A DNA stretch of 64,000 nt, taken from positions 42,766-106,765 of IMG/VR virus record IMGVR_UViG_3300023276_000007. One strand, 5' to 3'. How positions within the stretch are numbered: position 1 is the stretch's first letter; every line of letters starts with the position of its first letter. Shown piece after piece: positions 1 through 9,431 of this stretch. Position numbers and translations under genes: made by a program. Under the pieces are notes generated by a model that did no database searches, was not told the DNA's origin, and was given only the letters and a program-made list of their open reading frames with translations. Source of the DNA: a virus.

Positions 1-2950
1 CGGTAACGCAGCAATCTATCTTCTCGATCAGACTGCTACTTACGATGACGCTTTCGGAGATCAATCACAAGGTGTAAGCGATCTAGACATCACAGTTACG
101 ATCGTAGCAGGCGGAGTTGCCACTAGTGGTAATGTCACTGCTAACGTCTCTAATGCTTCAGGAACGTACAACCGTACAGGTGTTCCAATAGTTGCAGATG
201 CTAACTACCCTGATGGTAGTATCTATATCGGTAGCAACATGGTTCTCGCCTTTGACGCTACAGGTGATACTTCTGGATCAGGCGGTGGACCTGACAGAGA
301 ATTCAAAGCTGGTGACAGTTATGAAGTATCTGGAGTCCTTACCCCAGTTAACGCTGTTAACAATCTTATTGTCGAGGGTTCTTACTCTGGTCAGCAAGAT
401 ACTACTTACAGACTAGAAGTTGTTCGTGGCGGACTTTTCGATAGAACAGTTGTTGCTCAGCCAGGTGTTAACTACTTCGGTAGAGGCCATAACGCTGTCT
501 ACGCTAATACAGTTATTACTTCTGCAGGTCAGCCTGCTGATACAGAAACCCTCACATTAAATGATGGGTTTAACAGTGTTGTCTTCGAGTTCGATAACAA
601 TGCTACTGTTTCTGGTACTAACGTTGCTGTAGTTATCGGTGGAACTGCCGCAGACACACTAACTAACTTACTAGCAGCTATCCAAGGAAGTTCTCTTGAT
701 GCTCAGGCAATCGAGACTGTCTCTGGTACTGAGATCACAGTTACGTCTAACAACCTAGCTAACGACCTCACTTCTGCAGGAACACCAACTAACTACTCTA
801 CAGTAGATACCGCACTATCAACTCCGACAGCCTCTACGGTTATCGCAGCAGTAGTCGACATCTCTCAGTGGACTGGTGGTGATCTTGATGACGAGTATCG
901 TCTAGTTGTTACTAAAGCAGGTGGTAACCTTGTTTCGACTGAGTTCGCTCTTGAGTCTAACGCTGGTGATAACCAGAACGGTATTTCCTTCCCAGCCTTC
1001 GCTACATCTGTAGACGTCGGTATCAAAGGACTTGCAATCACTCTTACTGATGGTGGCGCTGTTAACCCAGCCTTCGCTGTAGGTGAGACTTTCGTTCTAG
1101 ACTTGAGACTCTCAAGACCTAAGCTTAAGATTACAGACTCTGCAGGTATCGATCAGCAGACTAACGTTGTAGTTGCAGATGGTGACATCATTAACGTCGG
1201 ACTTAACGGCGTAACTGTTGAATTCCCTTCTAACACCAACTCTAACGGTGGAATCGACATTAACGGCGGACTAAGCTTAGGCGACGTCTGGACTATTGAA
1301 GCTACTGCAAAAGCAAACGGACCTCTTAAGACTCTTGTTCTTAGTGAGCCTGTTTCTGATAACGTCGCAGCTGCAATCGACTCAGCAGGAGTTCCGGTAC
1401 CAATACCTGACCTTTTCGCTATCGACCTGTTCTTGTTTAGCAACTCAGTCACTATCCCAAGTGAGCAGCGTGATCCTAACGTAGCCGCTGGTTTCTTTAA
1501 CTGGCAAGGTATTGCAGCAAGCTTGACATCTAACTCTGGAATAACACTCCAGGATAGCAGATGGGTAGACCCAAGTGACAGTTCTATGCCTTACCTTGAA
1601 TTATGGCAAGGTTCACTTTATGTAGAGTACAGAGCATTACTCAGAGAGTATACTAGCTCAATCTTCTCTATATCTAACATTGACGATGTGGTCAGTTCAC
1701 TCGGTCCAATTGTTCCAGACAACCCACTAGCTCTAGGTGTTTACAAAGCACTACAGAACAGTGCAGATGCTACCGTGTATTTCATGGGAGTTGAATCTGA
1801 TGATGTTGCTGGATACTCTAAGGTCCTAAGTAAAGCTACTCTTTCTGATAAGCTTTACAGTCTCGTACCTCTTACGTTCGACGATACAATCCACGGATTG
1901 GTTGATGCGCATGTTGACGAGATGTCCACAGAAAATCGTAAGAGATGGAGAATAGCATTCCTCGCAGCTGAGACCAGCTTCGAAAACGCAATCCTTTGGG
2001 GTGGTAACCATCCTACTAATGGAGTGTGGAACGCTACTATCACTGACGATACACGAGCTGTCGGTACTCAATACACAAGAGTTGAGTTCACAGAGTTCGC
2101 AAACCTACTAGGTACTGTTGCAGTTGGCGATGAAATTCGTTTCAACTTCGATATCGATGCTTGGGGTAACGAGACTCACACGTCAGCTGTCGTAGCAGAA
2201 TTGGAAAGTAATCAGGTTCTTTACCTCGATGCCGCCCAGCCAGCCGCGATCACAACTGCAGTGAAGATGGAAATTTACCATCCTCTAAGCACAAGTGAGC
2301 AGGCTTCTAAACTTGCAGAAACTTCCGCAGCTTACGCCGACAGAAGAATGTATGCAGTTTACCCAGACGTACTGTTTAACGAAGGCGTTGCAGAACCAGG
2401 ATACTTCGCAGCAGCGGGTGTAGCCGGGTTAGCAAGCTCAGTAGTTCCTCAGCAAGGGTTAACAAACACTGAAGTAGCAGGGTTCGATGACGTTCCAGCT
2501 ATCTACAGCATCTTTAGTGAAGATGACCTTAACACTATGGCCGAGGGTGGTACATTGATCGTAGCTCAAGAGCTACCAGGTGGTCCGGTATTTATCCGTC
2601 ACCAGATCTCTACCAACCAACGTAGCGGTGTTCTTGCTAAGACTGAATTGTCAATGGTTAAAAACTTTGACTCCATCAGTTACTACTTCGCTAACAAACT
2701 GTCCCCTTACATTGGTAAGTATAACGTAACTCCAGCACTTGTTGACCACCTCCGCACAGAGATTCTGTCTGGTATCAACTTCTTGAGTTCATTTACAGGT
2801 GTAGGTCTTCTTAGCCCGCAGGTCATTAAGGAAAACAGTGAGATAGTTCTCATTCAGCAGCACCCAACGCTCGCTGATACGATTATCGCCAATGTGAACC
2901 TGAACTTACCAGCGCCGCTTAACGTAATCGAACTACACTTAGTAGTATAA
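1..2950 (+). CDS. Tail sheath protein (5' end outside window)
   Basis: The reading frame is open from the first base of the window, so the true start lies upstream and the visible 982 residues are a C-terminal part. The last ~150 residues look like a contractile-tail sheath C-terminus: an R-x-I-S/T-T segment, a KNFDSISYYFANKL helix, a region on N-terminal side of a long helix, and a final beta strand near LPAPLNVIELHLVV. In the family this domain packs on the tail tube and contracts. The protein is much longer than T4 gp18 (659 residues). The extra length is beta-rich and includes a segment at about nt 541-830 with the pattern NDG...VVFEFD...V.IGG..A.TL..L..AI seen in many virion decoration domains. 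The tail tube gene follows immediately, which supports the call. Confidence 0.85.
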   Translation, partial: GNAAIYLLDQTATYDDAFGDQSQGVSDLDITVTIVAGGVATSGNVTANVSNASGTYNRTGVPIVADANYPDGSIYIGSNMVLAFDATGDTSGSGGGPDREFKAGDSYEVSGVLTPVNAVNNLIVEGSYSGQQDTTYRLEVVRGGLFDRTVVAQPGVNYFGRGHNAVYANTVITSAGQPADTETLTLNDGFNSVVFEFDNNATVSGTNVAVVIGGTAADTLTNLLAAIQGSSLDAQAIETVSGTEITVTSNNLANDLTSAGTPTNYSTVDTALSTPTASTVIAAVVDISQWTGGDLDDEYRLVVTKAGGNLVSTEFALESNAGDNQNGISFPAFATSVDVGIKGLAITLTDGGAVNPAFAVGETFVLDLRLSRPKLKITDSAGIDQQTNVVVADGDIINVGLNGVTVEFPSNTNSNGGIDINGGLSLGDVWTIEATAKANGPLKTLVLSEPVSDNVAAAIDSAGVPVPIPDLFAIDLFLFSNSVTIPSEQRDPNVAAGFFNWQGIAASLTSNSGITLQDSRWVDPSDSSMPYLELWQGSLYVEYRALLREYTSSIFSISNIDDVVSSLGPIVPDNPLALGVYKALQNSADATVYFMGVESDDVAGYSKVLSKATLSDKLYSLVPLTFDDTIHGLVDAHVDEMSTENRKRWRIAFLAAETSFENAILWGGNHPTNGVWNATITDDTRAVGTQYTRVEFTEFANLLGTVAVGDEIRFNFDIDAWGNETHTSAVVAELESNQVLYLDAAQPAAITTAVKMEIYHPLSTSEQASKLAETSAAYADRRMYAVYPDVLFNEGVAEPGYFAAAGVAGLASSVVPQQGLTNTEVAGFDDVPAIYSIFSEDDLNTMAEGGTLIVAQELPGGPVFIRHQISTNQRSGVLAKTELSMVKNFDSISYYFANKLSPYIGKYNVTPALVDHLRTEILSGINFLSSFTGVGLLSPQVIKENSEIVLIQQHPTLADTIIANVNLNLPAPLNVIELHLVV

Positions 2951-2965
2951 GGAGAGGTATTAACA

Positions 2966-3454
2966 ATGGCTGATATATTTGGTTATAACAGAGGGGCGAA
3001 AGCTAAGCAGGTGTTCTCTTCGGAGAATACTAGATTGGACTTCGCCACAGGCGGCGCGGGCTTAGCGGCCAACGCCGGTGGTTACCTTGTACAAAACTGG
3101 GCCGTTAACTACGGCCAGCAAGTACAAGAAGTATTTGAATTAGGTTCTAACGCGCTTTACTGGGTGAAGGGTCGACCGCAAGGTTCTGGCACTATCTCCC
3201 GAGTAATCGGACCAGCACCAGCTTCCACAGGTCGTCAAGGTTTATTCCCACAGGAAGCCTTTGATATTTGTGAAGGTGGCGCAATGTTTAACTTGAACGT
3301 CCGAGGCGGTTCTTGTGATAACAACGAGCTGGAAGGTGTTAACATATCCATGGATGGCTGTGTTATTACTACTATCGGGTTCTCTGCTAACGTTGCAGAC
3401 GCGCGTGTCATGGAAAATATAGGTTGGCGTTTCGCTCACCTAGAAGTGGCATAA
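2966..3454 (+). CDS. Tail tube protein
   Basis: A 162-residue protein directly downstream of the sheath gene, the usual sheath-tube order of contractile-tail phages, with a strong SD (AAGGAGAG) before ATG. The sequence is beta-rich with a central hydrophobic segment (YWVKGRPQGSGTISRVIGP) and ends in an acidic strand. Length fits tube proteins of this class (about 140-170 residues). Four cysteines lie close together around residues 94-130 (DICEGG, GGSCDN, DGCVI). A terminator hairpin follows, so tube and sheath may form the end of one transcription unit and be made in large amounts. The call rests mainly on position and size; the sequence itself is weakly diagnostic. Confidence 0.7.
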   Translation: MADIFGYNRGAKAKQVFSSENTRLDFATGGAGLAANAGGYLVQNWAVNYGQQVQEVFELGSNALYWVKGRPQGSGTISRVIGPAPASTGRQGLFPQEAFDICEGGAMFNLNVRGGSCDNNELEGVNISMDGCVITTIGFSANVADARVMENIGWRFAHLEVA

Positions 3455-3478
3455 GTTACCGAACTTAAGTTATTAACG

Positions 3479-3517
3479 ACCGGTAACCGCTCATGAGTGG
3501 TTACCGGTTTCTTTTTT
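3479..3517 (+). terminator. Rho-independent terminator after the tail tube gene
   Basis: A perfect 10-bp inverted repeat (ACCGGTAACC at 3479-3488 and GGTTACCGGT at 3499-3508) with a 10-base loop is followed by TTCTTTTTT. It lies in the 77-base gap between tube and spike genes, where a terminator separating highly expressed sheath/tube from the baseplate operon makes sense. Confidence 0.85.
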
Positions 3518-3531
3518 AAAGGATCAGCTAT

Positions 3532-5886
3532 ATGCCCAGTAAGCTTTACAATGACAATTTTAAAAATTCTACCGGTACTAAAGGCGGTCCTAAAGGATGT
3601 CGTGGTGAGTTCAAGCAAGGAATCATCACCAGAGCACTACAAGGTCAATTCTCTTATTCTGTAGAAACCGACAAAGGCGAGACTATCACATGTAAGTCTG
3701 CAGCTAGTATGGTTTCCAATATTGTAGGTGTGAAGGACTTAGCAACACTGTCGTCAGGAACTCCGGTAATATTATGGACTGACGCCCCTGGAGCACAGAA
3801 TGGTGTTATACTGTGTGCCCTACCTACCCATGCTAAGGGTAAACAAGAAATAACACCTAGACAGTTCTCAGCAGACCCCGAGTCTGGCACAGCTATGTGG
3901 AGTAGTCAGTACTACCAAGAGATGTTGAAAAATAGAGATTTCAAACAAAAGATATTCGCTAACAATGGAAGACCTTTTGATGTAAACCCAGGGGACTGGG
4001 GTAAGATAAACGATCACGGAGTCTTCCTAGGTATTATGGGAATGACTGCCACTATGCGAGGGTCGCAGCAATGTGCGATTGAAGTGCATACCCTCGACGA
4101 CCTATTAAGACTCAGAAGCGGCCAGTACCAGCATTTCTCTTCTTTCGGAGAGCAACACATCTATAATGATGGTGGTAATATATCTGTAGAGATATGCGGA
4201 TCTTCTAGGCAGCATGAAGTTTCTGGCAAGGACGACATCGGTGAAGAGGTTTTCGAAGAGTCGGACGATATTAGCAATGACTATAAAGATTTAAACATCA
4301 AACCCAAAGAGGCAGAGGCTACCCTAAAACGTCGTTTCCAGATGTTCTTCGGACACCTAGGATTGCTACAGATGTTTGTTGCCAACCCTGAAGAGGGTGA
4401 TGAGAAGTATTCAAGGAAAGCAAAGCATCAAGGACTTTTTCATCTTAACATCGCAGACAGCGGGCATCTAGGCGTTACCTCTGCAGCAGGTATGGCGTTT
4501 ACTCGTGACGATATCATCCCTATACCTAAGAAGCTTAAAGAACCTTGGGACCCGTCAGGCGACAAGACAGAAGACGGTGAGATCGGAGAAGAGAAGGAAC
4601 CTTATAAGATACCCCCAGCATTTAAGGGAGGTACTCATTTACTTGTAAGAGATATGACTGCATGGTCTAGAAAGAATAGTTACCAAAGATTTGACGAGCA
4701 AGAAAAGGATTGGTATGTACCCGAAGCAGATGACCTAGAAACTCCTAAGGATAAGTACGACACGTTATCCAATGGTAAGGAGTCTACAGAAGAGTTCCAG
4801 GATAAGAAAGAACTTAGAGCTGGTGTGTATATAAACCCAGACGGGTCTGTTACTATTATGGATGCAGCTGGAACACAGCTAGTCCTTGATGGTAAAGGCG
4901 GAATGCAGCTTGGTGGAGCAGGTGCTTTAACTTTAATGCCCGGAACTAACGTAAATATATTAGGCGGTGACGATGTTGTCATTAAAGCCAAGAATAGCGT
5001 AGACATCACAGCTACAGATAAGGATGTACGACTTAAGGCTGAGAAGAACCTACATAGTTTCTCTAATGGCGGAATACTACTAGAGTCAGCAGGAGAGCAG
5101 TCTGGCCATGGCTTTTCAGACGGAACTGACGGTGAGGCAGTTAATAGTTCTGGTATTGTCCTTAAGGCAGCAGAAAGCTCTATCTTTCTATGGGGGCAGG
5201 AAGTACTCTTGTCTGGTATTAGAGGTATTGGCATAGAAGCTGTGAAGGGTGCCGCTAAAGGTGTCCGTATTGTAGGTGACGTCGTGAGAGCTATTGGCGA
5301 CCGCATCCTAGCAGCTACTGGTGGAGCGTACTTACAGCTAACTGACACACAAGCAGCTCTAGCTGCATCTGGTAACGCTTTCTTAGGTGGTGAGTCTGGC
5401 GCAGCTATCGGTGACGGTGGCGAGTATTGGGTGCCACTAACTAAAGCAGGTGACGATGTTTCCACACCACAGCTAGTAGGAGCCAGTAGGCAAGAGAAGG
5501 CCTTCTCCTTTGATAGCAGGTCTTGGTTAAGTACTTTTGAAGAAGGACAACGTGATCCTATAAAGTTCACGTTCAGAAGCTCTGACGAGTATGCTACCAA
5601 TGACTTTGAACTATATCAACTTTCATGGCAGATACTTATAGATAAGAGCCCTATGGCACTGACAGATGCCGGCCTCACCTCTAGTGATTCCTGGCAAGAG
5701 ATTGAAGTTAATGGAACAATGCCATTTCCGGGTAAAGACAAAATTAACAGTAACGTATATATTGTCCTAACCAGCGGCGAAGAAAACGTCGATGAGAATG
5801 GAAAGATGAAGAACCGTGAGTCTATGACAAACGAACCACAGTTTCAGAAGACTTCCTTAAACGAATACAAAGTAACGAAAAGGTAG
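3532..5886 (+). CDS. Baseplate central spike / gp5-VgrG-like protein
   Basis: A 784-residue protein with an N-terminal ~100-residue beta domain that fits an OB-fold (residues ~20-100). A mixed central region follows, then a repeat-rich stretch at residues ~435-620 (INPDGSVTIMDAAG, LTLMPGTNVNIL, VVIKAKNSVDITA, DVRLKAEKN) typical of the trimeric beta-helix of T4 gp5 and VgrG spikes. I see no lysozyme domain, unlike T4 gp5. A C-terminal ~150-residue tail follows the helix. It would form the membrane-piercing needle under the baseplate hub. The start has AAGGA seven bases upstream. The product sits between the tube and the tail assembly chaperone, an unusual place for a spike gene, which more often follows the tape measure. 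Confidence 0.7.
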   Translation: MPSKLYNDNFKNSTGTKGGPKGCRGEFKQGIITRALQGQFSYSVETDKGETITCKSAASMVSNIVGVKDLATLSSGTPVILWTDAPGAQNGVILCALPTHAKGKQEITPRQFSADPESGTAMWSSQYYQEMLKNRDFKQKIFANNGRPFDVNPGDWGKINDHGVFLGIMGMTATMRGSQQCAIEVHTLDDLLRLRSGQYQHFSSFGEQHIYNDGGNISVEICGSSRQHEVSGKDDIGEEVFEESDDISNDYKDLNIKPKEAEATLKRRFQMFFGHLGLLQMFVANPEEGDEKYSRKAKHQGLFHLNIADSGHLGVTSAAGMAFTRDDIIPIPKKLKEPWDPSGDKTEDGEIGEEKEPYKIPPAFKGGTHLLVRDMTAWSRKNSYQRFDEQEKDWYVPEADDLETPKDKYDTLSNGKESTEEFQDKKELRAGVYINPDGSVTIMDAAGTQLVLDGKGGMQLGGAGALTLMPGTNVNILGGDDVVIKAKNSVDITATDKDVRLKAEKNLHSFSNGGILLESAGEQSGHGFSDGTDGEAVNSSGIVLKAAESSIFLWGQEVLLSGIRGIGIEAVKGAAKGVRIVGDVVRAIGDRILAATGGAYLQLTDTQAALAASGNAFLGGESGAAIGDGGEYWVPLTKAGDDVSTPQLVGASRQEKAFSFDSRSWLSTFEEGQRDPIKFTFRSSDEYATNDFELYQLSWQILIDKSPMALTDAGLTSSDSWQEIEVNGTMPFPGKDKINSNVYIVLTSGEENVDENGKMKNRESMTNEPQFQKTSLNEYKVTKR

Positions 5887-5892
5887 ACCATT

Positions 5893-6639
5893 ATGTCAGA
5901 CAGTGTAAAAGATAAGATTAGCAAGAAGCTAGGTGACGGCGAAAGCCTCGGTAGTGGAGATTTTGCAGAATTCTCTCAGCCTAAGAAAAAAGGCGACGCA
6001 GAACTAAGTAGCTCAGTACCTGTAGTAGACAGTGCTAAAGACGACCCCATCATGGGCGCAGGATCAGATGAAGCTGCACCGACTAACGCCGCAAGGTTGA
6101 ACTTACATAAGTCTGGTGCCGATTTAGGTATTACTATAAACTATGACGAGGTAGAGATTACAGAAGACGATCGTGACGAGTTTCTAAACTGCCTTATAGA
6201 TAACAAACGATTCACCAGAGAGTTTACCATATTTGGTGGAAAAGTTACCGGCACCTTAAGAAGCAGAACCTCTGACGAAAGTAGAGCACTTATCTACGAA
6301 TCTCAAAGAAGAGTTACTATGGGAGAGATCCTATCCGACTCAGACTATGCAGCTGTTTTCAGAAGAGCTACTATGAGGTTTCAGATACAGCGGTTAAACG
6401 CTACAGAGTACCCAGAGGCTAAAGGGCCTTTCTTGGCACAAGCAACTTTTAAGTCGTTCATGTTGGATGACAAAGCAGCCGAAGCACCTAAGTGGTATGA
6501 AGAAGCAGAAACCGCTTGGCAAGGTATGCAAACAGGACTTGAAGCAGCTATCTTCGCAGAGATACTGAAATTTGAGTATAAATATTGGACAATGGTAGAG
6601 AATGCTAATAATCAGGATTTTTGGAATCCCGAAGGTTAA
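5893..6639 (+). CDS. Tail assembly chaperone, upstream frame (gpG-like)
   Basis: A 248-residue acidic protein, with a low-complexity N-terminus (residues 1-65) and a helical body. It lies between tail shaft genes and the tape measure, the position of lambda gpG and its many analogues. These proteins coat the tape measure during tail assembly and are not in the final virion. The ending (DFWNPEG) and its overlap with an open -1 frame that runs to 7025 match the gpG/gpGT arrangement. A T-run at 6618-6622 and a GC-rich hairpin just downstream would give a -1 fusion of about 377 residues (243 + 134). The function is inferred from position and architecture, not from a recognised domain. Confidence 0.65.
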   Translation: MSDSVKDKISKKLGDGESLGSGDFAEFSQPKKKGDAELSSSVPVVDSAKDDPIMGAGSDEAAPTNAARLNLHKSGADLGITINYDEVEITEDDRDEFLNCLIDNKRFTREFTIFGGKVTGTLRSRTSDESRALIYESQRRVTMGEILSDSDYAAVFRRATMRFQIQRLNATEYPEAKGPFLAQATFKSFMLDDKAAEAPKWYEEAETAWQGMQTGLEAAIFAEILKFEYKYWTMVENANNQDFWNPEG

Positions 6640-7025
6640 ACCTCGGCCTTCGGGCTCGCCTTCGGGGAATACCTACTAGAGATTCCGAAAAACATAGACA
6701 CTCGGGAAAGTTCTACGCTACGGTATGTGAGGTTATCGAGAGCGACATCCTTCGTGAAGTACGAGGACAGAAGTACACGGGTTTGATGGCAGGAGCCACT
6801 CACCCGACTATAGATTATGATAAAGCTATGGGTGTAGCTATAGATGCCTACTATAGCTTGTTAGAAACGATTCCTTACTTAACAGGAGGAGCCACTAAAG
6901 AGGACATGAAGAAGATGGAAAGAGAAAGAGCCGTCAAGGACTACCACGAGAACGTGGCCTTCGATAAGAGAGACAACTCTACCGAACCTCCACCTGTTTA
7001 TGACCATAAGAAGGTTGGAGAATAA
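6612..7025 (+). CDS. Tail assembly chaperone, -1 frame extension (gpT-like)
   Basis: This frame is open from 6612 to the stop at 7025. The only early start-like codon is TTG at 6621, inside the end of the preceding gene; the first ATG is at 6786. It encodes about 134 residues, helical and charged, with YKAMG/AYYSLLETIPYL in the middle and an acidic, proline-containing end. The absence of an independent strong start, the position immediately before the tape measure gene, and the slippery T-run plus hairpin at the overlap argue that it is made as a C-terminal extension of the upstream protein by -1 frameshifting. Independent TTG initiation (AGGA lies 4 bases upstream) is the alternative. Confidence 0.6.
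   Translation, partial: SGFLESRRLNLGLRARLRGIPTRDSEKHRHSGKFYATVCEVIESDILREVRGQKYTGLMAGATHPTIDYDKAMGVAIDAYYSLLETIPYLTGGATKEDMKKMERERAVKDYHENVAFDKRDNSTEPPPVYDHKKVGE
6618..6667 (+). promoter_or_regulatory. Programmed -1 ribosomal frameshift signal
   Basis: The zero-frame codons GAT TTT TGG contain a five-T run (6618-6622), so P-site tRNA-Phe can re-pair one base back on TTT and the next codon becomes TTG (Leu). Three bases after the A-site codon starts a perfect 8-bp GC-rich hairpin: CCCGAAGG (6628-6635) with CCTTCGGG (6647-6654), loop 11 bases. A second copy of CCTTCGGG at 6659-6666 can compete for the same 5' arm. The zero-frame stop (6637-6639) is in the loop. The heptamer is not the canonical X-XXY-YYZ, since A-site Trp re-pairs poorly. 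Confidence 0.65.
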
Positions 7026-7027
7026 CT

Positions 7028-9421
7028 GTGGCGCAATCCCCATATAACACCCAGTATACCCCTAACGCCGTAAGCTCTAACTGGATGGTTAACACAGCCT
7101 ACCAGATGGGCACCAACATGATGGGTATGTCTCAGTCTCCTGGCTTTGTTATGGGGCAGCGCCCTTCCGATACTATGTTTGTAGTTAACGGAGGAAGCCA
7201 ACGCAATCAAAAGGCCCATGAAGACCTCGTGGGTCATATCAACATAATAAATTCGCTACGTAATACAGGAGGAGAGGCTGGAAACATCGCCAGTACTGCA
7301 AGTGGTTACGATAACATGGCTAACTCTTACTTAAGCCAATTTGATTTTGTAAAGCAGGCGACTGGGGGTAACCTCGACGAATTCTCTCGTAGGATGATTG
7401 GAGGAGCTACCAGCATTGCCGGTGGTGGTGACTTAACTAATGCACCTGGTGCTAATAGTTGGCAGAAGCAGATGGCATTCCACCAGCAGCATGTACAGCG
7501 GGCTAAAAGTTTTGGCAAGAGTATACTAGACTCAGCATACGTAGGTGGTGACGCTACAAAGGTTAACAAGAGCTTCACTAGAGGGTTTAAGATAGAAGAG
7601 GTCGCTGATGTAGTTAGCCAACTTGGTTACGAAGGCGGGGTAAGCTGGACAAACCGAGACGGCAGCAAAAGATCAGACGAGCAGAATAAAGACGTAGTAA
7701 GTCAGCGACTAGGTAAACTTGCGGCAGCTAGAAACGTCTTTGGAGAGGGTGACGTTAATTCCCTACAGCAGCAGACACAGCAACTACTCGGCTCCAGCCT
7801 AGGGTCTAACGATGATGCCTCCGGTAAAATACTACAGCAGATTTCTGCAGAGGCTAGAGTTCTTAATAAAGATGTTAAGAACATGGTCAAGTCTAGAGAG
7901 GTCATTAAGAACACTCTAGTATCGTTAAATAAAGCTAGAGACTCTCGCGGTGTCAACTTAACCTACGATGGTACAGGGTCTATTAGTGGTGATATGGAAG
8001 TCACTGCAAATGCTATTGGGTCGTTAGTAGATCATGCAACAGCAGGTCTTCCAGGAAAGACGCAAGCAGCTATGTCACGTAACATGACTAGAACGCTTAT
8101 TAAAGACGTCGACTCTGACGCAGGGCAGTTAGCTAAGCTAATGCAAGCCGGTATGATGTCCGGAGAAGTTAGTAAAGAGGACTATAACATATTCCAACAG
8201 GCCCAACGCTCCGGTAACACCCGAGGAGCTTCCGACATAGCCAGACGTACTATTAAGGACGTTGATAAGATAATGTCAGATAAAGTCCTTTTCGAGAATA
8301 CTATAGGGTGGATGAATGAAGGGGCGATTAAGAATCAGTTTGGAGGTAACGTTGCCGAATTCCAAAAAGCCAACGCAGGATACTCAACACAACGTGTTCG
8401 TAATATTGCGTTAGGAGGTTCCGCACAACAAGCCACTAGGATGCAGGAGATGGGCACCAAACGACGGCTCAATGATATGCGTAAAATTCGCAGAATTACT
8501 GGTGTCGAAGAAGATGAGTATACCGACGAGAATAAAATAGCTGACTATAAAAAAGATTTAGCTATAGGCGCTGGGAACCAAGCCGAGAATGAGAAGACTA
8601 TACAACGCCAGAAACATCAAAGAGGCGACCTAACAGATGACCAACTAAAAGAAAAGCTTGCCGAGATAGATAGTACTCTTGCAGACGACTTAGTCTCTAT
8701 CAAAGGGGTTTCCGGAGATAGCGTCTCAGACGTCAGAGGTGCTATTAGGTCCGGAAAGGTGGGTATATCTGAAGCACGGGCCGACAACATTTCCGATGTA
8801 GCAGACGCTGGGTTCACCAAGCGTCGGGCTAGGAAATACTTTAAAAAGGTTCAAAAGTCTGGCAAGCTAGGCGCCTATACTCAGCTAGACAGTCTTGTAG
8901 CCCGCAAAGCTATATCAAAGGACCAGATGGCCGAGATAATGGATATAGACGATAAAGAAGAACGTCAACAAAAGATCGAGGGTATTATAGGCGAACACTT
9001 CGGTGGAGACACTCGACAAGAGGATATATTTAGAAAACAGACATCGGCAGAAGCAGGCCGCATGACTAACATGTATCTAAGAGACGTAACCCTAAGTGGG
9101 GACCGTGGCTTTATAGATCATAAAACATACGCCAGCAGGAATAAACTTTCCAACGCAGTAGGTAAACAGGCGGGCAAGAGTAAAGACATATCAGACGCCG
9201 CTACTGACGATATGAAAGCAAGCGAGAGTCTTGCTGGAGATAAGAATAATGCAGAAAAGATTCTTAGTGGTATACAAGAACTAGCCGCCGCAGTAACTGA
9301 CGGCCAAAAAGCCAACCTCGACACCTACGGCGAAGGCGGTGTCCTGAAGGTTAAAATAATCAACCCTGAAGAAGTTAAGCCATCCGACCCACCTATGGTC
9401 GAAAGTGGCAGCGGCGGGTAA
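7028..9421 (+). CDS. Tape measure protein
   Basis: A 797-residue, largely alpha-helical protein rich in Gln, Lys, Asp and Ala, starting at GTG with GGAG upstream, directly after the chaperone pair. Long charged helices (about residues 270-650) and a Met/Gly-rich, more hydrophobic N-terminus (MAQSPYNTQY..., TAYQMGTNMMGMSQSPG) fit a tail length ruler that sits inside the tube and is expelled at infection. At about 1.5 angstrom per residue the whole chain would span roughly 120 nm, similar to the ~100 nm tails of T4-like phages. There is no visible peptidase or lysozyme domain. The call rests on position, composition and length. Confidence 0.7.
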   Translation: MAQSPYNTQYTPNAVSSNWMVNTAYQMGTNMMGMSQSPGFVMGQRPSDTMFVVNGGSQRNQKAHEDLVGHINIINSLRNTGGEAGNIASTASGYDNMANSYLSQFDFVKQATGGNLDEFSRRMIGGATSIAGGGDLTNAPGANSWQKQMAFHQQHVQRAKSFGKSILDSAYVGGDATKVNKSFTRGFKIEEVADVVSQLGYEGGVSWTNRDGSKRSDEQNKDVVSQRLGKLAAARNVFGEGDVNSLQQQTQQLLGSSLGSNDDASGKILQQISAEARVLNKDVKNMVKSREVIKNTLVSLNKARDSRGVNLTYDGTGSISGDMEVTANAIGSLVDHATAGLPGKTQAAMSRNMTRTLIKDVDSDAGQLAKLMQAGMMSGEVSKEDYNIFQQAQRSGNTRGASDIARRTIKDVDKIMSDKVLFENTIGWMNEGAIKNQFGGNVAEFQKANAGYSTQRVRNIALGGSAQQATRMQEMGTKRRLNDMRKIRRITGVEEDEYTDENKIADYKKDLAIGAGNQAENEKTIQRQKHQRGDLTDDQLKEKLAEIDSTLADDLVSIKGVSGDSVSDVRGAIRSGKVGISEARADNISDVADAGFTKRRARKYFKKVQKSGKLGAYTQLDSLVARKAISKDQMAEIMDIDDKEERQQKIEGIIGEHFGGDTRQEDIFRKQTSAEAGRMTNMYLRDVTLSGDRGFIDHKTYASRNKLSNAVGKQAGKSKDISDAATDDMKASESLAGDKNNAEKILSGIQELAAAVTDGQKANLDTYGEGGVLKVKIINPEEVKPSDPPMVESGSGG

Positions 9422-9431
9422 TGGAGGAATT

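Noticed and set aside
192-416. 74-residue + strand ORF within the sheath gene
   Set aside because: Shadow of the sheath frame, which is open from base 1.
4680-5600. 306-residue minus-strand ORF opposite the spike gene
   Set aside because: Ser/Pro-rich, no recognisable domain, no SD, and lies fully inside the well supported spike gene whose beta-helix repeats explain the composition.
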